The notes: generated by a model not told the origin, from the sequence alone. Shown: positions 1 through 9,170, numbered from the stretch's first letter. The stretch is DNA of 64,000 bases from an uncultured Lachnospiraceae bacterium (GCA_945868305.1 CAMBKU010000001.1:1-64000), one strand, 5' to 3'. Numbers and translations are program-made.

Positions 1-362
1 ATGGGTAATTGTGAAATTTTCAAACTTTCTTAATTTCATGTGCAATTAATAAAATTCGTGTACGAAGCCGGACGGTATGGGCATGCTTCTGGGCTTCTAT
101 GTTCAGGAATTAAGAACTTCTAAGTATTCCTTATGTCTGAAAATTGTCATCGTACGCAAGTGGCTTACATTCGCCATCCGTGGCTCAGGTAAGCCTTTTG
201 CAGCCATCCGGGCTGCAAATTGCTGTAAATGGAAAGGAATACTAAAAAGTTCTAAATTTCTTTCCAACAGATTCCTGAAAGCATGCCCATACCGTCCGGC
301 TTCGCAATAAATTTTGCGAATTGCACATGAAATTTCAAAAATATAAGAGTTTCGCAATTACC
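1..362. repeat. Large imperfect palindrome with nested hairpins
   Basis: Bases 3-132 and the reverse complement of 232-362 match closely over most of their length. The best shared block is GAAGCCGGACGGTATGGGCA (left arm about 64-83), and AGTATTCCTT near the inner ends also matches. The roughly 100-base middle folds on its own: GGCTTAC (162-168) pairs with GTAAGCC (189-195) and TTGCAGCC (198-205) pairs with GGCTGCAA (211-218). No credible gene lies inside. This could be a MITE-like element, a structured RNA or a bidirectional terminator complex. The left edge of the window may cut it. Confidence 0.75.
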
Positions 363-401
363 AATGTATGACATGGATGGTAAGGAGAGGTGGAATTTTA
401 T

Positions 402-995
402 ATGAATAAAGAAAGACTGGATAAACAGTTTGCTTTTTTCCGGGAGATTGACAAGGAAAAATTCATCGGAAGACAGACTTATCTGACAGACAAAAAAAGA
501 AAGGAAAATGATGCGGAGCATGCATGGCATATGGCAATCATGACAGTGCTTTTGAGTGAGTATGCCAATGAAGATATTGATATCTTAAAGACGGTTACGA
601 TGCTTCTTATTCACGATCTGGTAGAGATTGATGTAGGGGACACCTATGCTTATGATGCGAAAGGAAAGGAGACGCAGCATAACCGGGAGGAAAAGGCAGC
701 GCAACGTATCTTTGGACTTTTGCCGGAGGATCAGGGAGAGCGCCTTAGGGCATTATGGGAGGAATTTGAAGCCTACGAAACGCCGGAGGCAAAGTTTGCC
801 CACGTGATGGATAATATACAACCCATGATGTTGAATGATGCGACAGACGGAAAGAGCTGGGTAGAGCATGGGGTTCACTTAGAACAGATTCTTGACAGGA
901 ATAAAAAGACCGCGGAGGGTTCTGGGGAACTGTGGGAATATGTTTCCGGAGAGCTGCTTGAGCCGAATGTAAAAAAGGGACGAATCAAAAGGTAA
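402..995 (+). CDS. HD domain phosphohydrolase, YfbR/HDDC2-like
   Basis: A 197-residue soluble protein of the HD superfamily. The metal-binding set is visible as H40, H71-D72 and D137, with the stretch HDLVEIDVGD typical of the YfbR/HDDC2 branch, whose studied members remove phosphate from 5'-deoxynucleotides. A role in nucleotide pool clean-up is therefore inferred, not shown. The start chosen is the ATG at 402, 11 bases after AAGGAGAGG (382-390); a GTG at 390 is in frame but overlaps that Shine-Dalgarno. It is a single gene, convergent with the EAL gene that ends 9 bases downstream, and no clear terminator separates them. Confidence 0.85.
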   Translation: MNKERLDKQFAFFREIDKEKFIGRQTYLTDKKRKENDAEHAWHMAIMTVLLSEYANEDIDILKTVTMLLIHDLVEIDVGDTYAYDAKGKETQHNREEKAAQRIFGLLPEDQGERLRALWEEFEAYETPEAKFAHVMDNIQPMMLNDATDGKSWVEHGVHLEQILDRNKKTAEGSGELWEYVSGELLEPNVKKGRIKR

Positions 996-1003
996 GCGGC
1001 AGT

Positions 1004-2758
1004 TTAGTTACAGATAAAGCTGTTTCCGGCCTGTTTTTTTGCTTTCTTTTTCAATTTTGCAATTCTTTCCGAAAAATTTTCCAGTGATTCATGAGAAGCG
1101 CTTTTATCTGTGACAGCAGCAATGGAAACGGAGGCGATAGGAAAACGTTCTGGAAAACCATTCCTGTTTGTGGATAGAATGTATCCCCGGTTCCAGTCGG
1201 TGGTATTGTAGAGTTCCTTGATTCGCGTGGAAAATTTTGCAATGATTTCAATACAGGTTTCTTCAACATCCCGGTGTTCGGATATCATTACAATATCATC
1301 CCCGCCGATATGTCCGATAAACTCGTTTTGTTTTGCGGTTTCTGTTATGCTGTCAGCAAGCATTCGTATCATGCGGTCTCCGTTTTGAAAACCATAGGCA
1401 TCATTGTAGGCTTTAAAGTTGTCCAGATCAAAGTATACTACGGCATATTCATTGGTACTTCCGATAATTTCTGCAATTTTTTCCTGGATAACGGAATTTC
1501 CTGGCAAACCGGTCAACGGACTGGCATCCATTGCCTTTGAAACCTGAATGGAGACAGCTGTTTCCAACAGGGCTTTTACCGTTACGATTCCTTCATAGCG
1601 TTGTTTTTTTGTTACAATGATTGCATTATAAAGGGTAGAGTTGGGACGTGCCAGTGCCATTCTTGATACAAGTTCAATAGGTGTTTCATAGTCGACGGTT
1701 AAAGTATCTTCGTCTATTATTTTTTCTACCGAGCTTCTGGAATGGAGTGTGAAGCCATATCTTCCGCCAAAAGTTCTGTAAATCTGACTTCTTGTAATCA
1801 ATCCTCTGACCTTATTATTGGCATCTACTGCGCAGATTTCCGACATATCTTCATTTTCTTGAAAAGATTCATAGAGGCTTAAGGCAGATTCATTTATCTG
1901 GACAGGTTTTGTTTTCTTTGCTATGGTGCCGATTCCGTTCCAAAAAGAAGGTTTTTCGCTTTGAATAATACTCTTATAGTTCCACCTTTGAATGTTTTGT
2001 TTTAATTCTTCTGAAATATCTTCCATGTCCCTGGCTGGTCGCTTAATATAGTATCCCTGCCCGTAATCTACGCCGAGGCGTATCAGTTCTTTTAATTCAT
2101 CTGCCGTTTCTATTCCTTCTGCAATTAGCTTTATTCCAGAATTTTTGCAGAAAATGACACAACTCTCAACCAGAGACTGTTTTAATTTGTCTTTATCGAT
2201 ATTACGGATGGCGTGAATATCCAGTTTTATAAATTTAGGACGTAAAGCACAAATACGGTTTAATCCCGCATATCCGTCACCAAAATCATCGATTGCTATT
2301 TTGAAATCCTGTTTTTTGTAATGCTGAACTGTTTGAAAAAATAATTCATTATCATCAATAGATGATCGTTCCGTGATTTCAAAAACAACCTCTTTGGTTT
2401 TTAACCCATATTTTTTTAAATATGCTGCAGTCATGCCTTCGCGGAACTGCGCATCTTTCAGGACGTTGGGATTTACATTAATGTACAGTTTGACACCCTT
2501 TGGCTTCTTTCCGGCATTTTCAATGGACTTTTTCCGGCAGAGTTCTTCTAACTCCCATACTTTGCAGAGTTGTTCTGATATTTGAAACATTTCTTCTACA
2601 TTAAAATCAGTATGTTCCAGAGAGATTCTGCTTAATGCTTCATATCCGGTAATTTCGCCGTTTTTTAATGAAATAATGGGCTGATATACGGGATAAACTT
2701 TTTTTCGTTCTAAGATTTCACTAAATTGCTTTTTTATTTCTGTCGTAATCTCAATCAT
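1004..2758 (-). CDS. EAL-CBS-GGDEF cyclic-di-GMP signalling protein
   Basis: About 584 residues with three parts: an EAL phosphodiesterase domain (about 20-250), a CBS pair (about 295-405) and a C-terminal GGDEF domain (about 410-570). The EAL active-site residues look complete: E40 in YEAL, N94, E127, D157-D158, K178 and E215. The GGDEF motif is altered to GGDD (485-488) followed by Ile, so cyclase activity is doubtful and the domain may instead bind GTP as a regulator. The CBS pair suggests adenine nucleotide sensing. No membrane segment is seen in the chosen form. The start at 2758 has AGGA seven bases upstream; in-frame upstream starts (to 2821) lack a better site. Confidence 0.88.
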   Translation of the reverse strand: MIEITTEIKKQFSEILERKKVYPVYQPIISLKNGEITGYEALSRISLEHTDFNVEEMFQISEQLCKVWELEELCRKKSIENAGKKPKGVKLYINVNPNVLKDAQFREGMTAAYLKKYGLKTKEVVFEITERSSIDDNELFFQTVQHYKKQDFKIAIDDFGDGYAGLNRICALRPKFIKLDIHAIRNIDKDKLKQSLVESCVIFCKNSGIKLIAEGIETADELKELIRLGVDYGQGYYIKRPARDMEDISEELKQNIQRWNYKSIIQSEKPSFWNGIGTIAKKTKPVQINESALSLYESFQENEDMSEICAVDANNKVRGLITRSQIYRTFGGRYGFTLHSRSSVEKIIDEDTLTVDYETPIELVSRMALARPNSTLYNAIIVTKKQRYEGIVTVKALLETAVSIQVSKAMDASPLTGLPGNSVIQEKIAEIIGSTNEYAVVYFDLDNFKAYNDAYGFQNGDRMIRMLADSITETAKQNEFIGHIGGDDIVMISEHRDVEETCIEIIAKFSTRIKELYNTTDWNRGYILSTNRNGFPERFPIASVSIAAVTDKSASHESLENFSERIAKLKKKAKKQAGNSFICN

Positions 2759-2873
2759 TATATTTCCTGCCATTAATTTTTTACTAAAAAAATAGCAAAT
2801 TTTATGGCATGGAACTATCATTTTTTTCTATAATTTATGTAAAATTTATGCAAAGAAGAATTTTGAAATAATC

Positions 2874-3452
2874 TTATGATTCTAATTCTATCTGCATTGA
2901 TTCCTGATTTTGGATATCCTTACGGAACAAAAAGCGGAACAGTGTGCGTACACATGGCTGGATAAAAAACATCTGCGTAAAAAATGCAAACGGAAAATTA
3001 AAGCAGACAAGCTTTAACCAGTTTGCAAGCAGTGTTGCCACATGGAAACCGGCATAATAAGGGTAATACATAATGGCTGCAAGAAAACTCATGGCAGGGC
3101 ACATCAGGCCTACCGTAGCGCAGATAATAGCCGACTCAAAAAGCATTGGATGGTCTTTCCTGGGATCGAAAACGCGGGATGCCAGTTTAAAAGAACATGG
3201 ACTTCCCATTATGATTTCAAGGCAGTAGGCACAGCAGAATTCAATCAAAATAACTGCCCAGATAGGAAGATAGTGTGCAAACATATAAACACCGCCCTGT
3301 TTGTTTATAGCAGCAAGGACACTTCCGGTCTGGTTTAATTCCATTAAGGTGTTTCCGTTGACAACGTACAGGCTGTAAAAAACGTAAGCGTGTACAGTGA
3401 TTAGTACGGTGAGAAAGGCAAAGACCATTCTCTGAAATTGATTTCTTGGCAT
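2874..3452 (-). CDS. DUF2798-type integral membrane protein
   Basis: About 192 residues with four or five hydrophobic segments. The opening MPRNQFQRMVFAFLTVLITV matches what I recall of the DUF2798 family, small membrane proteins of unknown function. The C-terminus is charged and probably cytoplasmic. The start used (3452) sits 11 bases after AAAGGAG; a GTG four codons upstream is possible. It has its own promoter at 3597-3626 on this strand, giving a leader of roughly 140 bases that matches no riboswitch I recognise. No function can be assigned. Confidence 0.75.
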   Translation of the reverse strand: MPRNQFQRMVFAFLTVLITVHAYVFYSLYVVNGNTLMELNQTGSVLAAINKQGGVYMFAHYLPIWAVILIEFCCAYCLEIIMGSPCSFKLASRVFDPRKDHPMLFESAIICATVGLMCPAMSFLAAIMYYPYYAGFHVATLLANWLKLVCFNFPFAFFTQMFFIQPCVRTLFRFLFRKDIQNQESMQIELES

Positions 3453-3596
3453 TTTTTCATACACTCCTTTTCCACACAAAAAAAGACACAAGCCGCTTCT
3501 GGGTAAATCTTTAGATACAGTGTACCGTAATCAGATTTACATGCCAAAGGCAAAACGTGTGTCGTTCATGTGTTTTCTTATTTATTTTTCAAAGAG

Positions 3597-3626
3597 ATTA
3601 TAGCATAAAAGAAAAGATAATGTAAA
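3597..3626 (-). promoter_or_regulatory. Promoter of the DUF2798 gene
   Basis: On the minus strand TTTACA (3621-3626) is followed after 18 bases by a perfect TATAAT (3597-3602). The transcript would have a leader of about 140 bases before the start at 3452. The rest of the 3453-3789 gap holds only this promoter and the opposing one at 3725-3756. Confidence 0.6.
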
Positions 3627-3724
3627 TGCTTTTATAAAAAATATATGGGACAAGTGTAGAGTGGGACTGTCTATCAAGAAAGATTAAAGTATAAAATAAG
3701 ATGTAAAAGGAAAAGAGTAAGTTC

Positions 3725-3756
3725 TTGACTTCTTAATCTTACTAATGTAAGATTAA
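3725..3756 (+). promoter_or_regulatory. Promoter with palindromic operator for the SH3 gene
   Basis: TTGACT (3725-3730) is followed after 17 bases by TAAGAT (3748-3753). A perfect 10-bp inverted repeat, TTAATCTTAC (3733-3742) and GTAAGATTAA (3747-3756), fills the spacer and overlaps the -10 box. This is the arrangement expected for a repressor operator. No regulator gene is adjacent, so the repressor would be encoded elsewhere. Confidence 0.65.
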
Positions 3757-3789
3757 ATGGAAGTAGAGAATTTGAAAGGATAGATTATT

Positions 3790-3975
3790 ATGAGTAAAAA
3801 GGGATTTTCTCATTTCTTTCTGGTGCTTATTGTGGCAGTGCTTATTTTGGTTTGTGTAATGGTTCTCATCTTCCAGAATAGAAGCCAAAAGCAGCAGAAA
3901 GCTGTGGCGGAAACAGAGGAGATAACAGAACAAGCGACAGAGGAGGTTGTCAGCAGGAGGAAGAAAGTGAGGTGA
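3790..3975 (+). CDS. N-terminal membrane anchor of a split SH3 protein
   Basis: A 61-residue reading frame with a basic start, one strong hydrophobic segment (about residues 7-28) and then an acidic tail. It ends at a TGA that overlaps the GTG of the next frame. The neighbouring frame carries on with the same acidic Gln/Glu-rich composition: read one base out of phase from 3951 it gives QQEEESEVTEEAE. The simplest reading is one gene with a single-base frameshift near 3945-3955, from mutation or sequencing error. The Shine-Dalgarno GAAAGGA lies about nine bases before the ATG. Confidence 0.6.
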   Translation: MSKKGFSHFFLVLIVAVLILVCVMVLIFQNRSQKQQKAVAETEEITEQATEEVVSRRKKVR

Positions 3976-4625
3976 CGGAAGAAGCAGAAAGGCAGCAATA
4001 TGAGGAAGTGCAGAAGGAAGAAAATTCCGGACAGGACGAAATAGAAAAACATCCGGATGGAGAGGGGCAAAACTTTGTAGAGCCGCAGGCAGAAGATGCA
4101 GGGGTGGAAGTGGATAACGGAGTGGCAGGTAGCGGGGTATCCATGAGTTTTGCAGATGTAGAGGAAACGGTGACAGCAAAGGAAGCGGTGAATTTGCGGG
4201 ATATTCCAAGCCAGGGAGAGGACAGTATGGTGCTGGCGACTCTTATAAATGGAGATACTGCGATGCGCACCGGTGTCAGTGAAAGCGGTTGGTCAAGAGT
4301 GGAGTATGGCGGAGGAACATATTATGCGGTATCCAGTTATCTTACGACCGATTTGAGTTATACGGCGCCGGGAAAAGTAGAAGGAACGGGTGATGGGCTA
4401 AAAACAAAATTTAAAAACTGTAGTGATGTGATGACAGCGAAAATTGAAGTGAATTTAAGGGCATTGCCCAGTGTTACAAATCCGGATGCGACGGTCATTG
4501 CAACGCTTCACAACGGGGAAACGGTGACGCGGACAGGAATCAATGAGGAGTATGGATGGTCGAGAGTGGATTATAACGGACAAACACTATATTGTATCAG
4601 CAGTTATTTGACCCCAGCACAGTGA
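3972..4625 (+). CDS. Double SH3 domain protein, probable frameshifted remainder
   Basis: About 217 residues: an acidic low-complexity linker (1-60) and two bacterial SH3 repeats (about 67-120 and 150-213). Each repeat has the pattern A-x-VNLR-x-(I/L)PS, then ATL-x-NGxT and GWSRV-x-Y-x-G. Such domains usually bind cell wall and need export, yet this frame has no signal; the signal lies in the preceding frame. A GTG start at 3972 has AGGAGG 11 bases upstream (3955-3960), so independent translation is possible, but would leave the protein in the cytoplasm. AGGAGG could also act as a stimulator of ribosomal frameshifting, although no strong slippery heptamer is present. Confidence 0.65.
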   Translation: MTEEAERQQYEEVQKEENSGQDEIEKHPDGEGQNFVEPQAEDAGVEVDNGVAGSGVSMSFADVEETVTAKEAVNLRDIPSQGEDSMVLATLINGDTAMRTGVSESGWSRVEYGGGTYYAVSSYLTTDLSYTAPGKVEGTGDGLKTKFKNCSDVMTAKIEVNLRALPSVTNPDATVIATLHNGETVTRTGINEEYGWSRVDYNGQTLYCISSYLTPAQ

Positions 4626-4716
4626 ATGATATAAGGTCAGGTTCTCTATAGCATAACTCAATGGAATAATAGAGAAAAATAGAGGAAAAAACTGACAAAA
4701 TCAGATGGAAAAGCAG

Positions 4717-4745
4717 TTGATATTTTTGAAAAAAACTAATAGAAT
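4717..4745 (+). promoter_or_regulatory. Promoter of gdhA
   Basis: TTGATA (4717-4722) and TAGAAT (4740-4745) are separated by 17 bases, about 50 bases before the gdhA ATG. The rest of the 4626-4796 gap is AT-rich with no other clear signal. Confidence 0.6.
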
Positions 4746-4790
4746 AAAAGTGTTGATGTATATTTATAAAAACTACATAAAGGAGATTAG

Positions 4791-6131
<1,341 letters not shown>

Positions 6132-6146
6132 TCGGGGTGCGTGCCC

Positions 6147-6305
6147 ATGGAAAATACGGCTTCAGCAAATGTGAAATGGTGTAACCTGTTGGATAAAAAT
6201 GTGACTCAGGAATTTTGCAGAGAAAAATGCAGAATAGAGAATTGCAGTGATGCATTCCGGTCTTACATATCCCAGCATTCCAATGAGATGGAAACAAAAG
6301 AATAA
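6147..6305 (+). CDS. Small Cys-containing ORF downstream of gdhA
   Basis: A 52-codon frame from ATG 6147 to TAA 6303-6305, starting 15 bases after the gdhA stop and ending 12 bases before the shared terminator. The product has four cysteines, at residues 12, 24, 28 and 33 (pattern C-x11-C-x3-C-x4-C), and a charged, soluble composition. It resembles no family I can name. The four-Cys spacing could bind zinc or an iron-sulfur cluster, or form disulfides. The ribosome site is weak (GGGG just upstream; an in-frame GTG exists at 6141), so it may depend on translational coupling to gdhA. It could also be chance. Confidence 0.4.
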   Translation: MENTASANVKWCNLLDKNVTQEFCREKCRIENCSDAFRSYISQHSNEMETKE

Positions 6306-6317
6306 AGAAATATGAAG

Positions 6318-6361
6318 AATCCCGTATGTAGCTTGAAACAGTTACGTGCGGGATTTTTTTA
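6318..6361 (+). terminator. Intrinsic terminator of the gdhA unit
   Basis: AATCCCG (6318-6324) pairs with CGGGATT (6349-6355), extended inward by G-U pairs. A run of T begins inside the stem end and continues to 6361. Confidence 0.85.
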
Positions 6362-6415
6362 TAAAGAAAAGCATAAATGGACTTTTCAAAGCGGAGTTAA
6401 AAATATTGTTTAATG

Positions 6416-6459
6416 AAACAAAGTATGACATAATGATGTCATACTTTGTTTGCTATACT
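6416..6459 (+). promoter_or_regulatory. Perfect 16-bp palindrome and -10 box before the WYL regulator
   Basis: AAACAAAGTATGACAT (6416-6431) and its exact reverse complement (6436-6451) flank the four bases AATG. TATACT (6454-6459) follows immediately and would be the -10 box, so a protein bound here would cover the promoter. The next gene encodes a DNA-binding regulator, so autoregulation is the simplest reading. Confidence 0.75.
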
Positions 6460-6477
6460 TGGGCGGAAAGGAGAAAT

Positions 6478-7386
6478 ATGAAGATTGATCGACTTATGGG
6501 CATTGTTGTTTATTTATTAAATAATGGTCGGACATCTGCGCAGAAGCTTGCGAAAGAATTTGAAGTTTCATCCAGAACAATCATGCGTGATTTGGAATCT
6601 TTGGATCAGGCAGGCATTCCAATTCAATCTTTCTATGGCGTAGAAGGTGGCTATCAAATTATGGAGGACTTTGTTTTGGAAAAGCAAGTTGCAACAAACC
6701 AGGAATATGATTGGATTGTTACTGCGTTGAAGGGAATGACCAGCGCATATGCAAGTAAGAGCTTAGAACAGACCCTGGCCAAAATGAAAAGTGTCAATCA
6801 TTCGGGAGAAAATCCTGTTTCCATTGATTTTAGCGTGGCGAGTGAAGATGACAAAATAAATGAAAAATTGATGCTATTAGAAGATGCAATTAAAAAAAAG
6901 AAGGTTGTTCAATTTGTTTATGCCAACAGTTATGACGAAGTAAAAGAAATTCAAGTCGAACCTGTTCAACTGCAATACAAGTGGTATAGTTGGTATCTGA
7001 GTGGATATTATGAAAAATATCAGGATTATTGCATGTTCAAATTAGTCCGCATGGAGCATTTGAAAGTAACAGAAATGAATAATACAAAGAATCATAATTT
7101 TTTGGATATTAAGGAGCGGAAAGAAGGGTACGATAATGTTGTAGACATCACACTTTATGGAAAAGCAATCATTAAATCAAAGTGCAAAGAATACTTAAAC
7201 GGAAAAATCACAAAAGAATTTGAAAATGGTGACTTCGAATTTCGTTTTTCGGTTCCAGAGCATGAGACGTTTTGGTATGGTGTAATTCTCTCATTTGGAA
7301 ATAAAATCAAGATAATTGAGCCACAGGAAATTAAAGAACGCATAATTAAAACTTGTAAAGAAATACAACAAGAATATGAGGAATAA
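6478..7386 (+). CDS. HTH-WYL transcriptional regulator
   Basis: A 302-residue regulator of the YafY/PafC type. An N-terminal winged helix (HTH_11, about residues 1-60, with SSRTIMRDLESL) is followed by a WYL domain (about 140-225, with WYSWYLSGYY as the WYL motif) and a C-terminal WCX-like extension. WYL domains sense ligands, often nucleic acid products of stress, and control defence or DNA-damage genes. The start at 6478 has AAAGGAG seven bases before it. It begins a three-gene unit with the YcaQ-like and RidA-like genes (2-base gap, then 23-base overlap) and sits behind a perfect palindrome. Base composition is clearly more AT-rich than in the housekeeping genes around it. Confidence 0.88.
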   Translation: MKIDRLMGIVVYLLNNGRTSAQKLAKEFEVSSRTIMRDLESLDQAGIPIQSFYGVEGGYQIMEDFVLEKQVATNQEYDWIVTALKGMTSAYASKSLEQTLAKMKSVNHSGENPVSIDFSVASEDDKINEKLMLLEDAIKKKKVVQFVYANSYDEVKEIQVEPVQLQYKWYSWYLSGYYEKYQDYCMFKLVRMEHLKVTEMNNTKNHNFLDIKERKEGYDNVVDITLYGKAIIKSKCKEYLNGKITKEFENGDFEFRFSVPEHETFWYGVILSFGNKIKIIEPQEIKERIIKTCKEIQQEYEE

Positions 7387-7388
7387 AA

Positions 7389-8606
7389 ATGAAGGTATAT
7401 TCGCAAGAAGAGGCAAGGCACATACTATGCCGTTATCATAATATAGATGGGGCAGAAGCATTATATGGAAAAACAGGTGTAGAAAAGATAATGCAAAGAA
7501 TACATAGTATTCAATATGATCCATTAAATGTCATGTCGAGAAACGCCGATTTGGTATTGCAGGCAAGAGTAAGGGGGTACGAGGAAAAAGATTTATACAA
7601 TCTATTATATAAAGAGCATAAATTGATTGATGGACCTGATAAAGAAATGTGCATTTATAGCATCAAAGATTTTGCTAACTTTAAGTATGTGCGAAACGAG
7701 GTTCACAAGAGTGTCATTTCTACCCTGCAATATCGTAATCAAATGGGAGCGTTAGACATATTAGATGATGTAAAAGAGTTTGTAGAAAAGCATGGTAAGA
7801 CAGGAACAAAAGATATTTCAATTGGAGAAGTGAAAGAAAGCCGATGGGGACATAAGAAGCTGTCAAGTGCTGCGCTAGATTATTTGTTTAACAGTGGTGA
7901 ACTTTGTGTAGTTGATAAATGTGGTACACAGAAGTATTTTGATTTGACAGAACGTGTTATTGATAGCCAGGATATTCAATGTGACCAGAATATGACAATA
8001 GAAGAATTTTTAGAATGGTATGTAGAAAGGAGGATACAGAGTGTTGGGTTTATATGGAATAAGATGGGAGGGGCTTGGCAGGGACACTTGATAAGCAAGA
8101 ATGAGATACGTAAAGCCACCCTTCAAAGATTGATTGAAAAAAATAAAATTGAAGAAATACAAGTAGAAGGTATCAATGAGATTTTCTATATTTCCAAAGA
8201 AATTCAGCCATACTTGAATATTCAAACTTCAAACAGCTATGCAAGATTTATAGCGCCATTGGATAATATTATGTGGGATAGAAAGATGATAGAAAAACTA
8301 TTTGGCTTTACATATCGCTGGGAAGTGTACACACCTGTAGCTAAAAGAAAATATGGATATTATGTGTTGCCGGTATTGTATAATGATCAATTTGTTGCAA
8401 GGTTCGAGGCAGAGCCTGTTCGTCAAGCAGGAGAGTTTGTTATCAAAAACTGGTGGTGGGAACCGGGAATAAATCCAGATGATGATATGATAGAAACAGT
8501 AGCAGAGGAAATGAGGCATTTTGCACATTTTCTTCAAGTAGAAAATTCAAAAAATAATATTACAAAGTTAGGAGTACGGAAAAATGAAAGAAATAGAAAG
8601 ATATGA
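7389..8606 (+). CDS. YcaQ/AlkX-like winged-helix DNA glycosylase (HTH_42)
   Basis: A 405-residue protein of the HTH_42 (PF06224) family. The family includes AlkZ and E. coli YcaQ, which unhook interstrand DNA crosslinks and remove bulky alkylated bases. The catalytic Q-x-D/Q motif is visible as Q42-Y43-D44 followed by PL, the YcaQ form rather than the AlkZ QxQ form. The tail-region signature FIAPLDNIMWDR (about 278-289) is also typical. It starts two bases after the WYL regulator stop, with GAGGA upstream, so the two are co-transcribed. Linkage to a WYL regulator suggests induction by DNA damage. Repair of a specific toxin cannot be claimed. Confidence 0.85.
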   Translation: MKVYSQEEARHILCRYHNIDGAEALYGKTGVEKIMQRIHSIQYDPLNVMSRNADLVLQARVRGYEEKDLYNLLYKEHKLIDGPDKEMCIYSIKDFANFKYVRNEVHKSVISTLQYRNQMGALDILDDVKEFVEKHGKTGTKDISIGEVKESRWGHKKLSSAALDYLFNSGELCVVDKCGTQKYFDLTERVIDSQDIQCDQNMTIEEFLEWYVERRIQSVGFIWNKMGGAWQGHLISKNEIRKATLQRLIEKNKIEEIQVEGINEIFYISKEIQPYLNIQTSNSYARFIAPLDNIMWDRKMIEKLFGFTYRWEVYTPVAKRKYGYYVLPVLYNDQFVARFEAEPVRQAGEFVIKNWWWEPGINPDDDMIETVAEEMRHFAHFLQVENSKNNITKLGVRKNERNRKI

Positions 8607-8952
8607 TGTTAATGAGGAGTGGGCACATTCAGGAATTATTAAAGCAGGAGATTTTTATTATTTGAATTACTGCGTCGGAAATGTAGGCGGGACTATTGAG
8701 CAGCAGATTAAAGGAGCCTTTGATGAAATGGAAAAAAGGTTGGCGTTGGTAGGTTTGTCGCTCGAAAATGTAGTGCAGATGGATTGTTTATTTAGAGATA
8801 TCTGGAATATTCCTGTTATGGAAAAAGTGATTAAAGAACGTTTTAAGGGTAAATATCCGGTCAGAAAGTCTATTCAAACTGAATTTGCTCATAGTGGAGG
8901 GGAAGAAGGTTTGCAATTTCAGGTAGATGGTATTGCTTATGCACCATGCTAA
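8584..8952 (+). CDS. RidA/YjgF family protein
   Basis: A 122-residue small protein of the RidA (YjgF/UK114) family, whose canonical members hydrolyse reactive enamines and imines to ketones. The conserved Arg of the active site is probably R94 in YPVRKS, but the usual GxIP start and C-terminal acid are poorly kept, so this may be a divergent member with another substrate. It overlaps the end of the glycosylase gene by 23 bases in a different frame, with AGGAG about 10 bases before the ATG. It is the last gene of the WYL unit; no strong terminator follows. Confidence 0.8.
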   Translation: MKEIERYDVNEEWAHSGIIKAGDFYYLNYCVGNVGGTIEQQIKGAFDEMEKRLALVGLSLENVVQMDCLFRDIWNIPVMEKVIKERFKGKYPVRKSIQTEFAHSGGEEGLQFQVDGIAYAPC

Positions 8953-9044
8953 AATAAAAGAGGGGGTTAAATTGGGGAAATTTAATTGCGATATTTGAGG
9001 ATGATGAGGCAGAGAATGTTTCTAAAAAAATAAACAAATAGAAC

Positions 9045-9098
9045 TTGACAAAGTGACCAGTTGCTCACTATAATGAAATAAAGGTGAGCGATTGGTCA
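9045..9098 (+). promoter_or_regulatory. tetR promoter with two matching operators
   Basis: TTGACA (9045-9050) and TATAAT (9069-9074) are 18 bases apart. One operator-like site, GTGACCAGTTGCTCAC (about 9053-9068), fills the spacer. A second, GTGAGCGATTGGTCAC (9084-9099), lies just past the start of transcription and is nearly the reverse complement of the first. Paired sites around a promoter fit autorepression by the TetR protein encoded at 9171. Confidence 0.8.
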
Positions 9099-9170
9099 CT
9101 TTTGCTTTAAGTGAACTATATAAAGATTAGATTTGATGAATGAAATAATTTAGAAGAAAGGAATATCTTT

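Noticed and set aside
103-357. An 84-codon minus-strand frame inside the left palindrome
   Set aside because: The sequence is explained by the inverted repeat, has no ribosome site and no family likeness.
3453-3600. The 140-base leader of the DUF2798 gene as a riboswitch
   Set aside because: I could not match any known aptamer core; only minor stem potential is visible.
8953-9044. A protein-like frame ending IFEDDEAENVSKKINK before the tetR promoter
   Set aside because: It has no start codon and no ribosome site and is only about 25 codons; most likely a fragment or chance.
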